From Actinospineispora eucalypti (lineage in GTDB: Bacteria; Actinomycetota; Actinomycetes; Mycobacteriales; Pseudonocardiaceae), in NCBI GenBank assembly GCA_014208095.1, contig JACHMT010000003.1, forward strand, positions 989,234 through 1,053,233: a stretch of DNA of 64,000 nucleotides, in the 5' to 3' direction. The notes under the pieces were generated by a model, which saw only the letters and a list, made by a program, of their open reading frames with translations, made no database searches and had not been told where the DNA came from. This document shows, piece by piece, positions 49,301 through 61,300 of this stretch; positions within the stretch are counted from its first letter, which is position 1; each line of letters begins with the position of its first letter. The position numbers and the translations under genes are program-made.

Positions 49301-52300
49301 AGGCGGGGTCTACGAAGGGGACCGGAAGCAAGGGGTCAGCGGTGCCTTCGGCGACTACAAGCTGAACAACGACCTGGCCGACGACCAGGACGTCGTGCTG
49401 ACCACCAACCTGAACGACAAGGCATACGAACCGGGCTCGGTAACCTCGGCGCGGCTGCGCGGGACCGACGGACACAAGGTGCCGGTGGAGCAGTCCGTCC
49501 TGAAGTGGACCGGGCGGGTCGCGCTCGGGGCCGGTGCTGTCGCGCTGCTCGCCGTGCCCGGCGCGGGGTGGGCCACCTCCGCGTTCCTCATCAGCGGTCT
49601 CGCCGCGGGCGCCGCCGCGTCCGACGAGCTTGTACGCCGGGGAACTCACAACAAGAGCATCAGCCTGTCCGATCCGACCGCCCGCTCGCTGTGGACCACG
49701 GTTGGTTTGACCGCCCTCGTCGGCGTCGGCACCGCCGCACGGTTCGCCGGCGGTTTCGCCACCCAGATCAACGCGCTGAGGGGAATCCAGGGCGCAACCG
49801 GGATGCGGATCGCGACGGCCGCGCCGCGCGTCGCGGCCGGGTTGCGGGTCGGCGGTGCCACCGCGCGCGCGGTCGGCAACACGGGATTCGTGTACCACCA
49901 GGTGGACTCCACGATCCATGGGTTCCAGAACTACGACAAGCTCACGCCCGCGCAGCGGCAGGACTTCTGGATCGACTCCGGTCTCGGTAGCGTGGTCGGG
50001 CTGGGCTTCTTGGGCAGGGGTGTTGCCCACGGCTTCGCTATCAAGCGCGATGGGGTCGGCGGCTGGTGGCACGGCGACAACTCGCCGAGGGGCTACTGGT
50101 CGCGGGTGCGCAACGGGCCGGCCATCGAGAGCTCCTCCGGCGGCGAGCCGCGCACCGAGCCACCGGCCGAGGGAGAACCACGCATCGAGGGTGACGGCTC
50201 GCCGCACGGTGACGAGGGCGCGCCCGGTGAGTCGCCTCCGCCCGGCGGGCCGCCGCACGGTGACGCAGGCTCCGGTGGTGAGTCCCGGCCTGCCCCGGAC
50301 AGCGAGCCGCCGCCGCTGGTGGGGACGCGCCCGGCGGCAAGGCCGGCCGCCGAGCACGACGAGGCACCGGCTCGGCCCGCTGAGCATGACGAAGCACCGG
50401 CTCGGCCCGCCGAGCACGAGGGCAACCCCGGCGAGGGACGCCCGCACGCCGAATCGGAAACCGGCGGCTCTCGGCCCTCGGGTGAGCCGGCCGACGCCGC
50501 TGCCGGTGGTGGCGGCGTCAAGGGCCTGATGCTCGGCCTGCTCGACCACGGCATCTCGGGGTTGGTGCGCGCGGGGAACCTGATTGGCCGAGGCGCCAAG
50601 GGCGTGGCGAGGGTGGCCGGTCAGGGCGCCGAGAACCTCAAGGGCAAGGTGGTCGCGCTCAACCCGACCGGTGAGGGCCGGGTGGCCGGCGCGGGCGAGG
50701 CCGGGATCCTGGGCCAGGGCGGCGACCAGCAGGCCGGGGCGGCTGCATCGGGCGGCGAGGTCCAGCACGGAAGGGTACGGGCCGACGGCCGGCCCGGCGC
50801 TCGGGTCGATTCGGGGCGTGAGGGTGGCGCGATCGCCGAGGATGGGCACTCCGGCACCGGAACGCCGGGCGAAGCCGGCCAGGTCCACGGCGACGACGGC
50901 GCGATGCTCGGCGGCGGCCGGGTCGACGGCGGCGGCCAGCAGCCCGGGAGCGGCGCGGTTCCCGCCGACGGCCAGGTTCACGGCAGCGGTGGCACCGGCG
51001 GCGCCGGGACCCGAGACGCCGCCGACGGCATCGACCCGCACACCGACACCCGGACCGACGACCCCGATGCCGATCCCGACCTTCAGGTCGTGCCGGTGAC
51101 GAACAACCCGCCGACTCCTTCGTCCAGCCAGAGCGACGGCGGCCAGAACCGGACTGGCGGGCACACGCCGAAGCCGGGCCGCAACCCCACACCGCCCGGT
51201 GACAACGACTACGGGCTGCCAGCCGGCGGGTCGCGGACCCGGGCCGAGCGCGATGGCGCCGGCTCTGGCGGCGATGGCCCGCTCGCCGCCGCCGGACCCG
51301 ATCCACACAGCCCGGAGCAGGGCTCACCACACGACGACACCCCGCCTCAGCACCAGGCCGAAGGCAGGCCGGTCCACGACCCGAAGGACCCCCGAGGTCC
51401 CCCGGGCGACAACAGCGACCCACACACCCGTCACGACACCAGCGGCGACGAGTCCAAGCCGATGTGCGGCAAGGACAACTGCGTCCCGGTGACCGTGGCG
51501 CAGGTCAAGCGGGACCCGGGCAAGGTCGACCCGAGCAAGATCACCGCGAAGCCGGGCGACCACGACTCGGGCAAGGTCAAGCCCCTGCTGGAGCGCATGT
51601 TCGGCGGCAAGTTCCTGCCGACGAACGGCGACAAGGCACTCCAGCGCATGACCAGGTTCTGGGTGCGCCCCGGCAAGAAGATGATCCTCTGGGGCTGGAA
51701 ACCCGGCAGCGACCGTTCCCACCTGGCGGTACTCGTCAAGGGCAAGGGCGGCAAGGTCCAGGTCTTCGACAACCGGGGCTCCAAGCCACTGTCGGACGCG
51801 GAAGCCGCCAGCTTGCTGGCGGACGTCAAGCTGGCGATGCGCCCGGGCCGAGGCAAGATCACCGCACTCGTCCTCGAGCTCCGCCGGACGGAAGCTCCTC
51901 AGCTGCCCAAGTGGGTCGGTAACCGGCCCGCCGAAGGCGACAAGGCCGCCAAGGGCTCCCCGAGCGAGACAGACGCCGGCGCCCAGCCGCTGGAGGGCTC
52001 CGAGCGGCTGCTGGCGCAGGTGAGCTCCGGCCAGAAGCCGTTGCGTGAGGCCCAGAGCGAGGCCGTCAGCCAGTTCCTCAAGGCCGCACAGCGCGCGAAC
52101 CCCGGCAAGTACGACAACGGGTACCACGAACACCAGACAGAGGCACTCGCCATCGCGAAGTTGGCGCTCCGCGAGGAACGCCCCGGGATCGTCCGCAAGG
52201 TCCGCGGCCTGGTGCTGGAGCTGCGCATGGGCGCCGGCAAGACCTTGATCACCGGCGCCGTCGACTACTGGCTGGCGCTGGAAGACCGCGGTGTGCACTC

Positions 52301-55300
52301 GGTGTTCCACACCGCGAAGAAGGCCGAGGGCTTCGTCAAGGACTTCGAGTCCACGCTGGAGCTGCTCGGCATGCAGATCGGGCACGCCAAGCAAGGTATG
52401 ACCGACGCCGAGCTGAAGGCCGAGTTCGACAAGCACATCACGGCCGGTGAACCGTCGATCTTCGAGCACACCTACCAGCGGGACAAGAAGCTCCCGGAGG
52501 GCCAGAAGATCATCCGCGAGCGGCGCCACTACGTGGTCGACGAGGCCGACGACGTACTGAACTGGCAAGCCTTGCACCCGAGCGTGATCGCCGAACGCAT
52601 CGCCAACGTTCGCAAGTCGCGCAGCAACCACGCCATCAAGGAAGCGGTCAACTGGGCCAACAAGCTCGAGCGGGGCGACTACGACTTCACCGACTCCGGA
52701 AGGCCGTTCCTGACCAGCTCCGGGCGGCGGGCGTTGAGCGGGTTGACCGACAAGCAGCGCGCCCGGGTGCTGGACGTGCTCGACAAGGGCAGGCGCTACG
52801 CCGAGAACCGCAAGTTCATCAAGGATGACGCGATCGTGCTGCTGTCCGAGGGCACCGGCCGGTCGAACCCGCACCTGCGGTTCAACGGTGACACCCACCG
52901 CATCATGGAGGCGCTCTACGACCTGCCGATCCACGAACCACAGCGCATCATCAGCTCGATCACCCGCGCGAAGTTCCTCAAGGGCTACACCGGGGTGCGC
53001 CTCGGGCTCACCGGCACCGCCGAAGCCGACAAGGCTTTGTTCTGGCAGTTCTACCGGCTGCGGGTGGTGCCGATCGGGGTCAAGAACATGCCGAAGGTGG
53101 ACGTGCCCCGCAGGATCTTCTGGACCTTCGGGGGCAAGGGTGGCGCCGACGACGCACGCGTGGCCGACACCTTGGAGCGCATGAAGAAGGGCCAGTCCAC
53201 CGTCATCGGGGTGATCAGCATCCCGCACGCGGAGCGACTGGCCCGCAAGATCGCCGAAGCGCTCGCCAAGGACGGGGTGAAAGCCGACGTCGAGCCCGGT
53301 GACGGCGACAGCTTCCGAATCCGTCTGGTCAACGCGCTGCCGAAGTGGCGAGACACCGAGGATGACACCGTCGCCAGGGCCAAGCTGCCCGGTGAGATCA
53401 CCATCGTCACCGCGGCCGGTGGCCGGGCAACCGACTTCGTCTGGGGTGGCGACAAGGACTTCTTGGGCCAAACCGACGCCGAACACGCTGACGCCCAGCG
53501 TCGGGTCAACGACGCCGGCGGCACGCACATCGGCCAGAGCGCCAAGGGCGAAACCAGCAGCCAGGACTCGCAGCTGTTCGGCCGGGGACCGCGCAACGCC
53601 AAGGAACGCGGCACCGCCGACCAGATGCTGTCGGTTACGGACGAGTGGCTCCGCAAGCACGCGCCGAAGAAGGAACTGGACAAGCTGCTGGAGGAAGGCA
53701 AGGGCAAGACGGGCGAGCTCACCGGCGAGCAGAAGAAGCGGGCAGAGGAGCTGTTCGAGAAGGCCGAGAAGAACGCTCGAAAAGCAAACCGCAGGCAGCA
53801 TCGCCTGATCAACATCAGCATCCGGTTCGCCGAGTCGATCGCGGTCGCCGCCCACTCGGGCAGCCCGGTGAACACCTGGCGCAAGCAGGCCGCCGGCAGC
53901 AAGCCGGTCGACCGCCAGACCCGGCGGGAGAAGGATGCGCTGGACGCCTACGACGAGGCCACCAAGAAGGCGCACAAAGCCCGCGAGGACTACTACGAGG
54001 CGCTGTTCGAGGCCCGGCGCAACCCGAACGATCCGGAAGCGGCCGCTGCCCTCGAGCGCGCCGCCCAGGCGCTGCACGACGAGATGGGTGCGAAGGACAG
54101 GGCTCTGGGCTACCACAACGACCTGTTCGACAGGGGCCACAAGCCTTGGAAGACCCGCGAGGGCAGCACGGCCGGCGCGTCGGGCGACTCGGGTAGGCCA
54201 GCGACGCCCGGGAGCTCGCCGTCCAGCGGCACCAACCCGACCATGACCGCGACGGACGCCGGGCTCTCCACCGAGCGGATCGGTGAGGCCCGCGCCATGG
54301 CCGACCGGGGCGACTACCGGGGCGCCGCCGACGCCCTCGCCCCGCTGGCGGCCGGGGCCGACGTTCGGGGCCCAGATGGCCAGCCGTGGCTGGTCGGCGA
54401 CCAGGCCGCGACAACCGCCGGCCAGGCAATCGGGCTGCTCGCCCGGCTCGCCCGCAACGACCTGCCGGCCGGGCCGGAGCGCCGCCACCTCGAGGTCACG
54501 CTCGACGCCCTGACGGCCCTCGTCGGAATGCTCCCCGCCGACGCACGGGTCACCGTGCCGCTCGAAAACGCGCTGATCCTGCTGATCAACCTGCACCAGC
54601 GGGCCGGCGAACTGGACAGGCAGGCCGACGAGGCGGACAAGCAGGCCGACACGGCGGAGCAAGGCGGCTGGCTGCAGCTGCCAGGGCGCTTCACCGCCGA
54701 CCCTGTCTCACCTTCCGTCCGCCTGATACACGTTCCCGCCAACCCCGACTCGAAGCGGGCGCGCTCACTCCGGGCGAAGGCCGCACGCCTGCGCGCCGAG
54801 GCACAAGGGCTGCGGGATCAGGCAGACACCGAGTCGGACAAGCTGACCTGGCCGGAGGGCATGGACCCCGGCAAGTTCTTCAAGCCCGCCGCGGACCCTG
54901 AGCCGTCCGAAGAGAAGGAGCCGTCCGAGGAGAAGAACCCCGACGAGGCCACGCCGGGCGCCGAGGAAGCGCAACCGGACACCGAGCGCGGGCCCTACCG
55001 CACGCTGCCCCCGGGCATGGCGTGGGTCGCGGCGCTCTCGCTCACCTCGGGCGCCGGCGCCCTGCTGGTCGGCGTCGCCGGGGCGCCGTTGGCCGTGCCC
55101 GTCATCATCGTGGCCGGCAGCGTCTTCTGGATCTACGGGGTGCCGAGGGCACTCCACGGCGCCCGAGGTCCGCCGATGGTCGCGGTCGCTCTCGCCGCCG
55201 TGATCACGGCAGCACTGCACCTGCTCGGCGTTCCCGGTGCGGTTGCCCTCGTCATCGGCGTCGCCGTGGTGACGACCGCGTTCTGGACCGTCACCAACAC

Positions 55301-58300
55301 GCCCGCCGGGCCGGTGCTTCGCACCCGGCTCGCCGTGGTGATGTTCGCCGGCACGGTGATCATCGCGGTCGCCGGCGGGCTGCCGATGGCCGGGCTGTCG
55401 GTGGGTGCGCCCGTCCTGGCCGCTGGCCTGTTCATCGGCGGGTTGCTCGCCATGGCGCTACGGCCTCGGCACGACCTGCCGGAGCTGGCACCGCCGGGGC
55501 TTCGGGACGTGCTGGGCACCGCGTGGCTGAACCTGCCGGCCTCGGCGATAGCCGGCGTCCTGGTGGTGCTTGTGTTCGGGCCGGTGGCGGCCGTGCTCAC
55601 GGCGACCGTGGTGGTGCTCGCGCTGACCGCGCGCGCCGTGCTCACCTCAACCTCCGCCCGGATCCCGGCCGCTGTCGCGCTGGGCCGAGGTTTCGGTAGC
55701 TCCTCGATCCCGCCGGGATTGGGCCGTCGCGCCGCACTGAGCGGCTACAGCGTGACCCCGGAACAGCTCGACCAGCTGCGCACGCTGCGTGAGGCCCTGG
55801 CGGCCGCGCTTGCCGATCCGGACGCGGGTGGGTTGCGTGTCCGGATCTCGCCGGACGAGGAGGACCAGTTTGCGGTGGGTCGGCCCGGTGAGAACCGGGG
55901 CGCCGCCACCTTCCTGATCGTCGAGGGCCTCGAGGCGTGGGCTCGAGATCACCTGGGCATCGACGGTGTCGGGATCCTCGCCTGGGCGAACCCACCGGCC
56001 GAAGGTTGGCTCGGCTTCGTCGTGATGGACCAGGCCACCTACGACGAGATGAAGGAGCTGGAGCGGCTCGCCGCCTGGGACCGTGGGATCCACGACCTGT
56101 TCAGCGGTTGGAAGGACCAGGTGGACAGGGCCGCGGGCCACCACTTCACCGATGCGAACCCCGCGCACCCGCTGCTGGCCATCAACGGACAGCTCGACAA
56201 CATGTCGCTCCGGATGGCGAGGACCCGCGCCGCCCGCCTCCCGGCCGACCATCCGGCACGCACCGGCGCCCACGCCGACCAGTTCCTGCCGCGGATACTC
56301 GAGCTGCTCGAGCAGGCCGAGCTCGCCCTCAACCGGGCCGGCCGGGCCGGTGACCGTCACGAGCTCGCGGCGGCACGGGGGGCGCTCACCAGAGCGGCGG
56401 CCGATCTGGCGGCGCTGCGCGGTGTCCTCGCAACCCTGCCCTCGGAGACCCGGACCGAGACCGAGAGCTCACTGCGGAGCATGGACAACAAGCTCGCCGA
56501 GCTGCGCGAGCGCGCCGACCGGCTGGGCGACGCCCGGAACAACGCCGCACGGCCATGGGTCACCTGGGGCCTGATCGTCGCCAACGTCGTGATCTTCCTC
56601 GCCACCGCGCTGGGGCTGTCCCCGCTGGCCGAGCCACTGATCCTGCACACCCAAGGATTCAGCCCCGACCACTGGTGGCAGATGATCACCGGCGGGTTCC
56701 TGCACGTCACGTTGTGGCACGTGGCGGCGAACATGGCCACCCTGTGGATGGTCGGCCGGGTCCTGGAGCCCGCGCTGGGCAAGGCCCGGTTCACCGGGCT
56801 GTATGTGGTCGGGATGCTGGGCGGAGGCATGGCCGCGGTGGCGCTGCACGCGCCGGCGGCGGTGGGTGCCTCCGGCGCGATCGCCGCGCTCATCGGCTAC
56901 GTGGTGGCCGCCGAATGGCGGCAGACCGGGTCGGTGAGCCGGGGCACGTTGGTGTGGGTGGGGATGAACGCCGCGGCCAGCATGTTGCCGGGCATCTCGT
57001 GGCAGGCTCACCTCGGCGGTTTCCTCGTGGGCGGCCTGATCGCGCTGAACGCCTCGTCCCGGCACGGTCTGATCGACATGGCCCGCCCGCTCCCGGCCAA
57101 CTGGCGGGTGTTCGCGGGTGTCGGCGGCGCGATCGCGTTGCTGTTGATCGCCACCGGTCACACGACGGGCGTCGACACGATGGCGCTGCTCCCGATGGCC
57201 GGGGCGTCCGGCCCGCTGCGTCCGCACGAGTACGAGATCATCGATCGCTTGGCGCCGGTCGAGACGCTGACGGTCACCGAGCTCGCGGAGTTGGCCGGCC
57301 TCCCGCTGGAGGATTTCCGGCGAGCCGGTGTCGAAGGTCTTGACGCATACGACAGCTTCGACGACCTGATGCGCGCGGCTACCGGCAAGCAGTCGCGCCC
57401 GGCCATCCAGCCGGCCAACCGCCGGTTCCATGCCGACACGCGAACGCTGTCCGCGCTGCGCGCCGGCGCGTACGACGAAGACGAGCGACGCGAGCTGTTC
57501 GGCAACGGGCTCGTGTGGATGGCCCACCCGGAGTGGACCGAGGAGCACGCCCAGCAGGTCGCGCCGCTTCGCCAGCGCACCGCTCGGCGCTCGACCAACC
57601 CGCACGGCTTCCGGTTGATCCCCGGTGGGCATCGAGGTTTCGCGCTGCAAGCGCCGGAGCAGGGTGAGCAGATCCTGCCCGCTTCGGCGCTCGACAGCGT
57701 CGCTCGGGTCGAGACCGTCGATGACCAAGGCCCCGGCGGGGGTGCCGCTACGGTCGTGGCGATCGACGACACCTTCGTCTACCTGCTGACCGCCGACCAC
57801 GTGGTCAAGAACGCCGGCAACATCGTCGTCCGGATCGGCGGGCAGCGTTTCCAGGCGACGATCTGGCTGCGGCATCCGGAGCGCGAATTCGACCTCGCGG
57901 TCATCGTCATCGACGCCACGCAGGCGGCGCCACTGAACCTGGAGCCGGTGCCGTTCGCCCAGCTCTCCCCGGGCCAACGAGTCATCAACGTCGGCTACCA
58001 GACTCGGGACATCCCGACCATGTGGGGGCTGCCCGACTCGCGGATTCCGGTGGTCAGCGGTGGCGAGGCCAATATCAGGACGTCTTCCCGGCGTGCCAGC
58101 TACGACCCGAGAAACGGCGGTGCGATCACACCACTGCCGACCACCACCATCGCCACGAATGATCCGTGGGTCGACACCGGTAGCTCGGGCGGGCCCGTTC
58201 TCTCCGTCGTCGGCCAGCGGGTCTCGCTGGTGGGCTACAACATCGTTGTCGGCGCCGCCGTCCCGATCGGCGAGGTCTACTCGTACCTGCGGGCCAACCT

Positions 58301-61300
58301 GCCCCTGGAACCGGGCGGCTCCGGTCCGAACCGCGGTGGCGGCGCCTCGGCCACTCCGGCCGGCAACGCCCGTGGCGGCCCGGACCCGGCGGTGGACGGG
58401 CCGAACGGCGACGATCACCCACCAGCCGGGCCGGAGGACCGCCGAGCGCGCGCGGTCGCGCGACCCGACACGCGATGGTCCCCGGCGCAGGCCCGCGCGC
58501 CGCCGGTATGGCTGCGAGTCGGGATCTGGCTCCGCAACTGGCTGCGCAACCTCGGCCGGCCCGGACCAGCGCACGGGTTCGCCCGTGGCGCATTCATCGG
58601 CGGCGCGGCCCTCGCCTTGGTCGCCCTCGTGACCTTCGCGTTGCCGCCCGCCGCCCCGCTTGCCGGGCACGCCCTGGGCAACGCCGCCGTTGTTCCTCTC
58701 GCCCGCCAGCGCATATTCGCCGATCTGCGTGCGGTGGCCTTCGAGCTGGGGGCCTCCCCGACTAGGGCCGAATGGGAGCGGCTGGGGACGGAGTCGTATC
58801 GCCTCTTCAGGTCGCTGGGGCTGAGCTGGAACGAGGCGCTGCGGGAGGCGGGCCTGCCGCCGACACCTCGCGGCTATACCGAGCTGGAGATGCTCGCCGA
58901 GATGGCGCGCTCGGGGGCCGACACCACTGCGGAGTACGACGCCTGGCGCATGTCTCTGCTGCCGCGCCGGATCCCGTCGGCCGGGATGATTCACGACCGG
59001 TTCGGTGGTTGGCAGGCCGCGCGGGAACGTTTGGCCAGCACCGACCGTGCGTCGTTGCCAACGCCGCCTTCAGAGATTCCGATCAGTGCATCCGGGCGAG
59101 CGGAGCCCGGTAACCGTCGCCCCAGCGGTCGCGCCGGACAGACCTTCGCCTGGGCGGACTTCCGGGCTGACGTGCGCCGGGTGGCCGCCGGGCAGGGGAC
59201 CTCCCCGACCGAAGACCAGTGGCGTGACCTGGGATCGGTGTCCTACCGGTTCTACCGGTCGCTGGGACTGAGCTGGAACGAGGCGCTGCGGGCGGCCGGC
59301 CTGCCGCCGACACCTCGCGGCTACACCGAGCTGGAAATGCTCGCCGAAATGGCACGTTCTGGGGCCGGCACCCCCCGGGAGTACGACGCCTGGCGCATGT
59401 CTCTGCTGCCGCGCCGGATCCCGTCGGCTGGAATGATTCACGACCGTTTTGGTGGTTGGCAGGCCGCGCGCGAACAATTGGCCAACACCGACCCGGACTC
59501 GTTGCCCACGCCACCTTCGGAGATTGAGCTCCCCGCCGACCTGGCCGAGCAGCTGCGCGCGGCGCTGGAGCGGGCCGCGACCCGGCTGAGCGATGCCTAC
59601 GAGGCGTTGGGGGCGGCCACAGAGTCGGGCGCCGGTATCGGTACGGCGGTGATCGAGGTGTTGGCCGCGCAACGGGAACTGTCCGACGCGCTGACCGGCA
59701 TGGACAGCCTGGTCTATCCCGGTTGGGCACCCGGGTTCACCTTCTCCACCGATGAGGAGATCCGGGCGGTCCTGGCCCCGTTGGTGGCTCGGATGGGCGA
59801 GGACACGGCGTTGCTGCCGCTCTCGGATGTCGACGAAGCGCTGACCGGCCCCGAGTCATCGATGTCCGGCCCGTCGCTGCTCCCCGGTGCCGCGCCGGTG
59901 TTCCATGGTCACACGATGTTGGGTGCTCAGGCTGGTTTGAACTCTGGTCGTGCCGCGTCGCAGTTGATGGGTCTGTTCGGTGTTCGGCCGGGTGATCTGC
60001 TCAGTGTGGTGGGTTTGTTCGGTGCGCAGATCCGTCACCCCGGTGGCGACGAGCCGGAGTCGGCGGCGGCGTTGCTGGATCCGGCGTGGTCGGCGGCGCT
60101 GGAAGACTTCCTCGCTCAGCATTTCACCGACGAGCACGCCGCCGCTGGTATCGAGATCATCCGCAAGCTTGGCCCGCACGGCGAGCTGTTGATGATCGCT
60201 TACGACTGGATTCACGCCCCGGCGGCGACCAAGGCGCGGGCCACCGAGCTGGGTCTGGCGTTGCGTGCGGCGGCGGAGAACGACCCCCGCTTCGTCGTCC
60301 AGGCCGGCGCGGACGTGTTCGACCTGACCCATCCGGCGGTGCCGGCGTCGAAGATCACCGGGTTCGCCAGGTTGGTCGCGGCGCTGCCGGAGGGTGTGCG
60401 GCCGATCATTGTTTACGGCGGGGACTCCGGCAGCGACTTCAACGCGATCAAGGACGCCCTGCAGATCGCCGCCGGTGAGTTGCCGGCAAGCCTGGCGCAT
60501 CTGCGGGAGCTGTTCGACGCCGTGGTCGACCGGTGGGCCACCGAGAACGACATCATCTCGGTCGCGGTCGCCGGCCCGCACACCTCGGCGGCGTTCACCG
60601 ACGCGGCAACCATCCGGGTCCGTGGCCCGCCGGGCTATCTGCGCATGCAACTGATCCTCAACCAGCTGCTACTGGAGCACTGGCTGAGCGGACAGCTGGA
60701 AGCCGCCGGCTCACGGTTGGGTACCGCGTTCGAGGCGCTGGGTGTCGCCGCCGACAGGGGGGTGGGCGTCGACGAGGCGGTGGCCGACGTGCTCGCCGCG
60801 CAGCGGGAGCTGTCGGAGCTGCTGACCGGGATGGACGCCTTCGTCTACCCCGGCTGGACACCGGAGTTTGTGTTCTCCACCGACGAGGAGATCCGGGCGG
60901 TCCTGGCCCCGCTGGTGGCCCGCTTCGGCGCGGACGCCGCGCTGTTGCTGCTCTCGGATGTCGACGAAGCGCTGACCGGCCCCGAGTCATCGATGTCCGG
61001 CCCGTCGCTGCTCCCCGGTGCCGCGCCGGTGTTCCATGGTCACACGATGTTGGGTGCTCAGGCTGGTTTGAACTCTGGTCGTGCCGCGTCGCAGTTGATG
61101 GGTCTGTTCGGTGTTCGGCCGGGTGATCTGCTCAGTGTGGTGGGTTTGTTCGGTGCGCAGATCCGTCACCCCGGTGGCGACGAGCCGGAGTCGGCGGCGG
61201 CGTTGCTGGATCCGGCGTGGTCGGCGGCGCTGGAAGACTTCCTCGCTCAGCATTTCACCGACGAGCACGCCGCCGCTGGTATCGAGATCATCCGCAAGCT

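Noticed and set aside
41604..58994. Long minus-strand frames opposite giant 2 (for example 41604-44552, 48852-51308, 51324-54662, 56469-58994)
   Set aside because: No recognisable domains, low-complexity composition; the plus-strand frame carries complete catalytic motifs through the same DNA.
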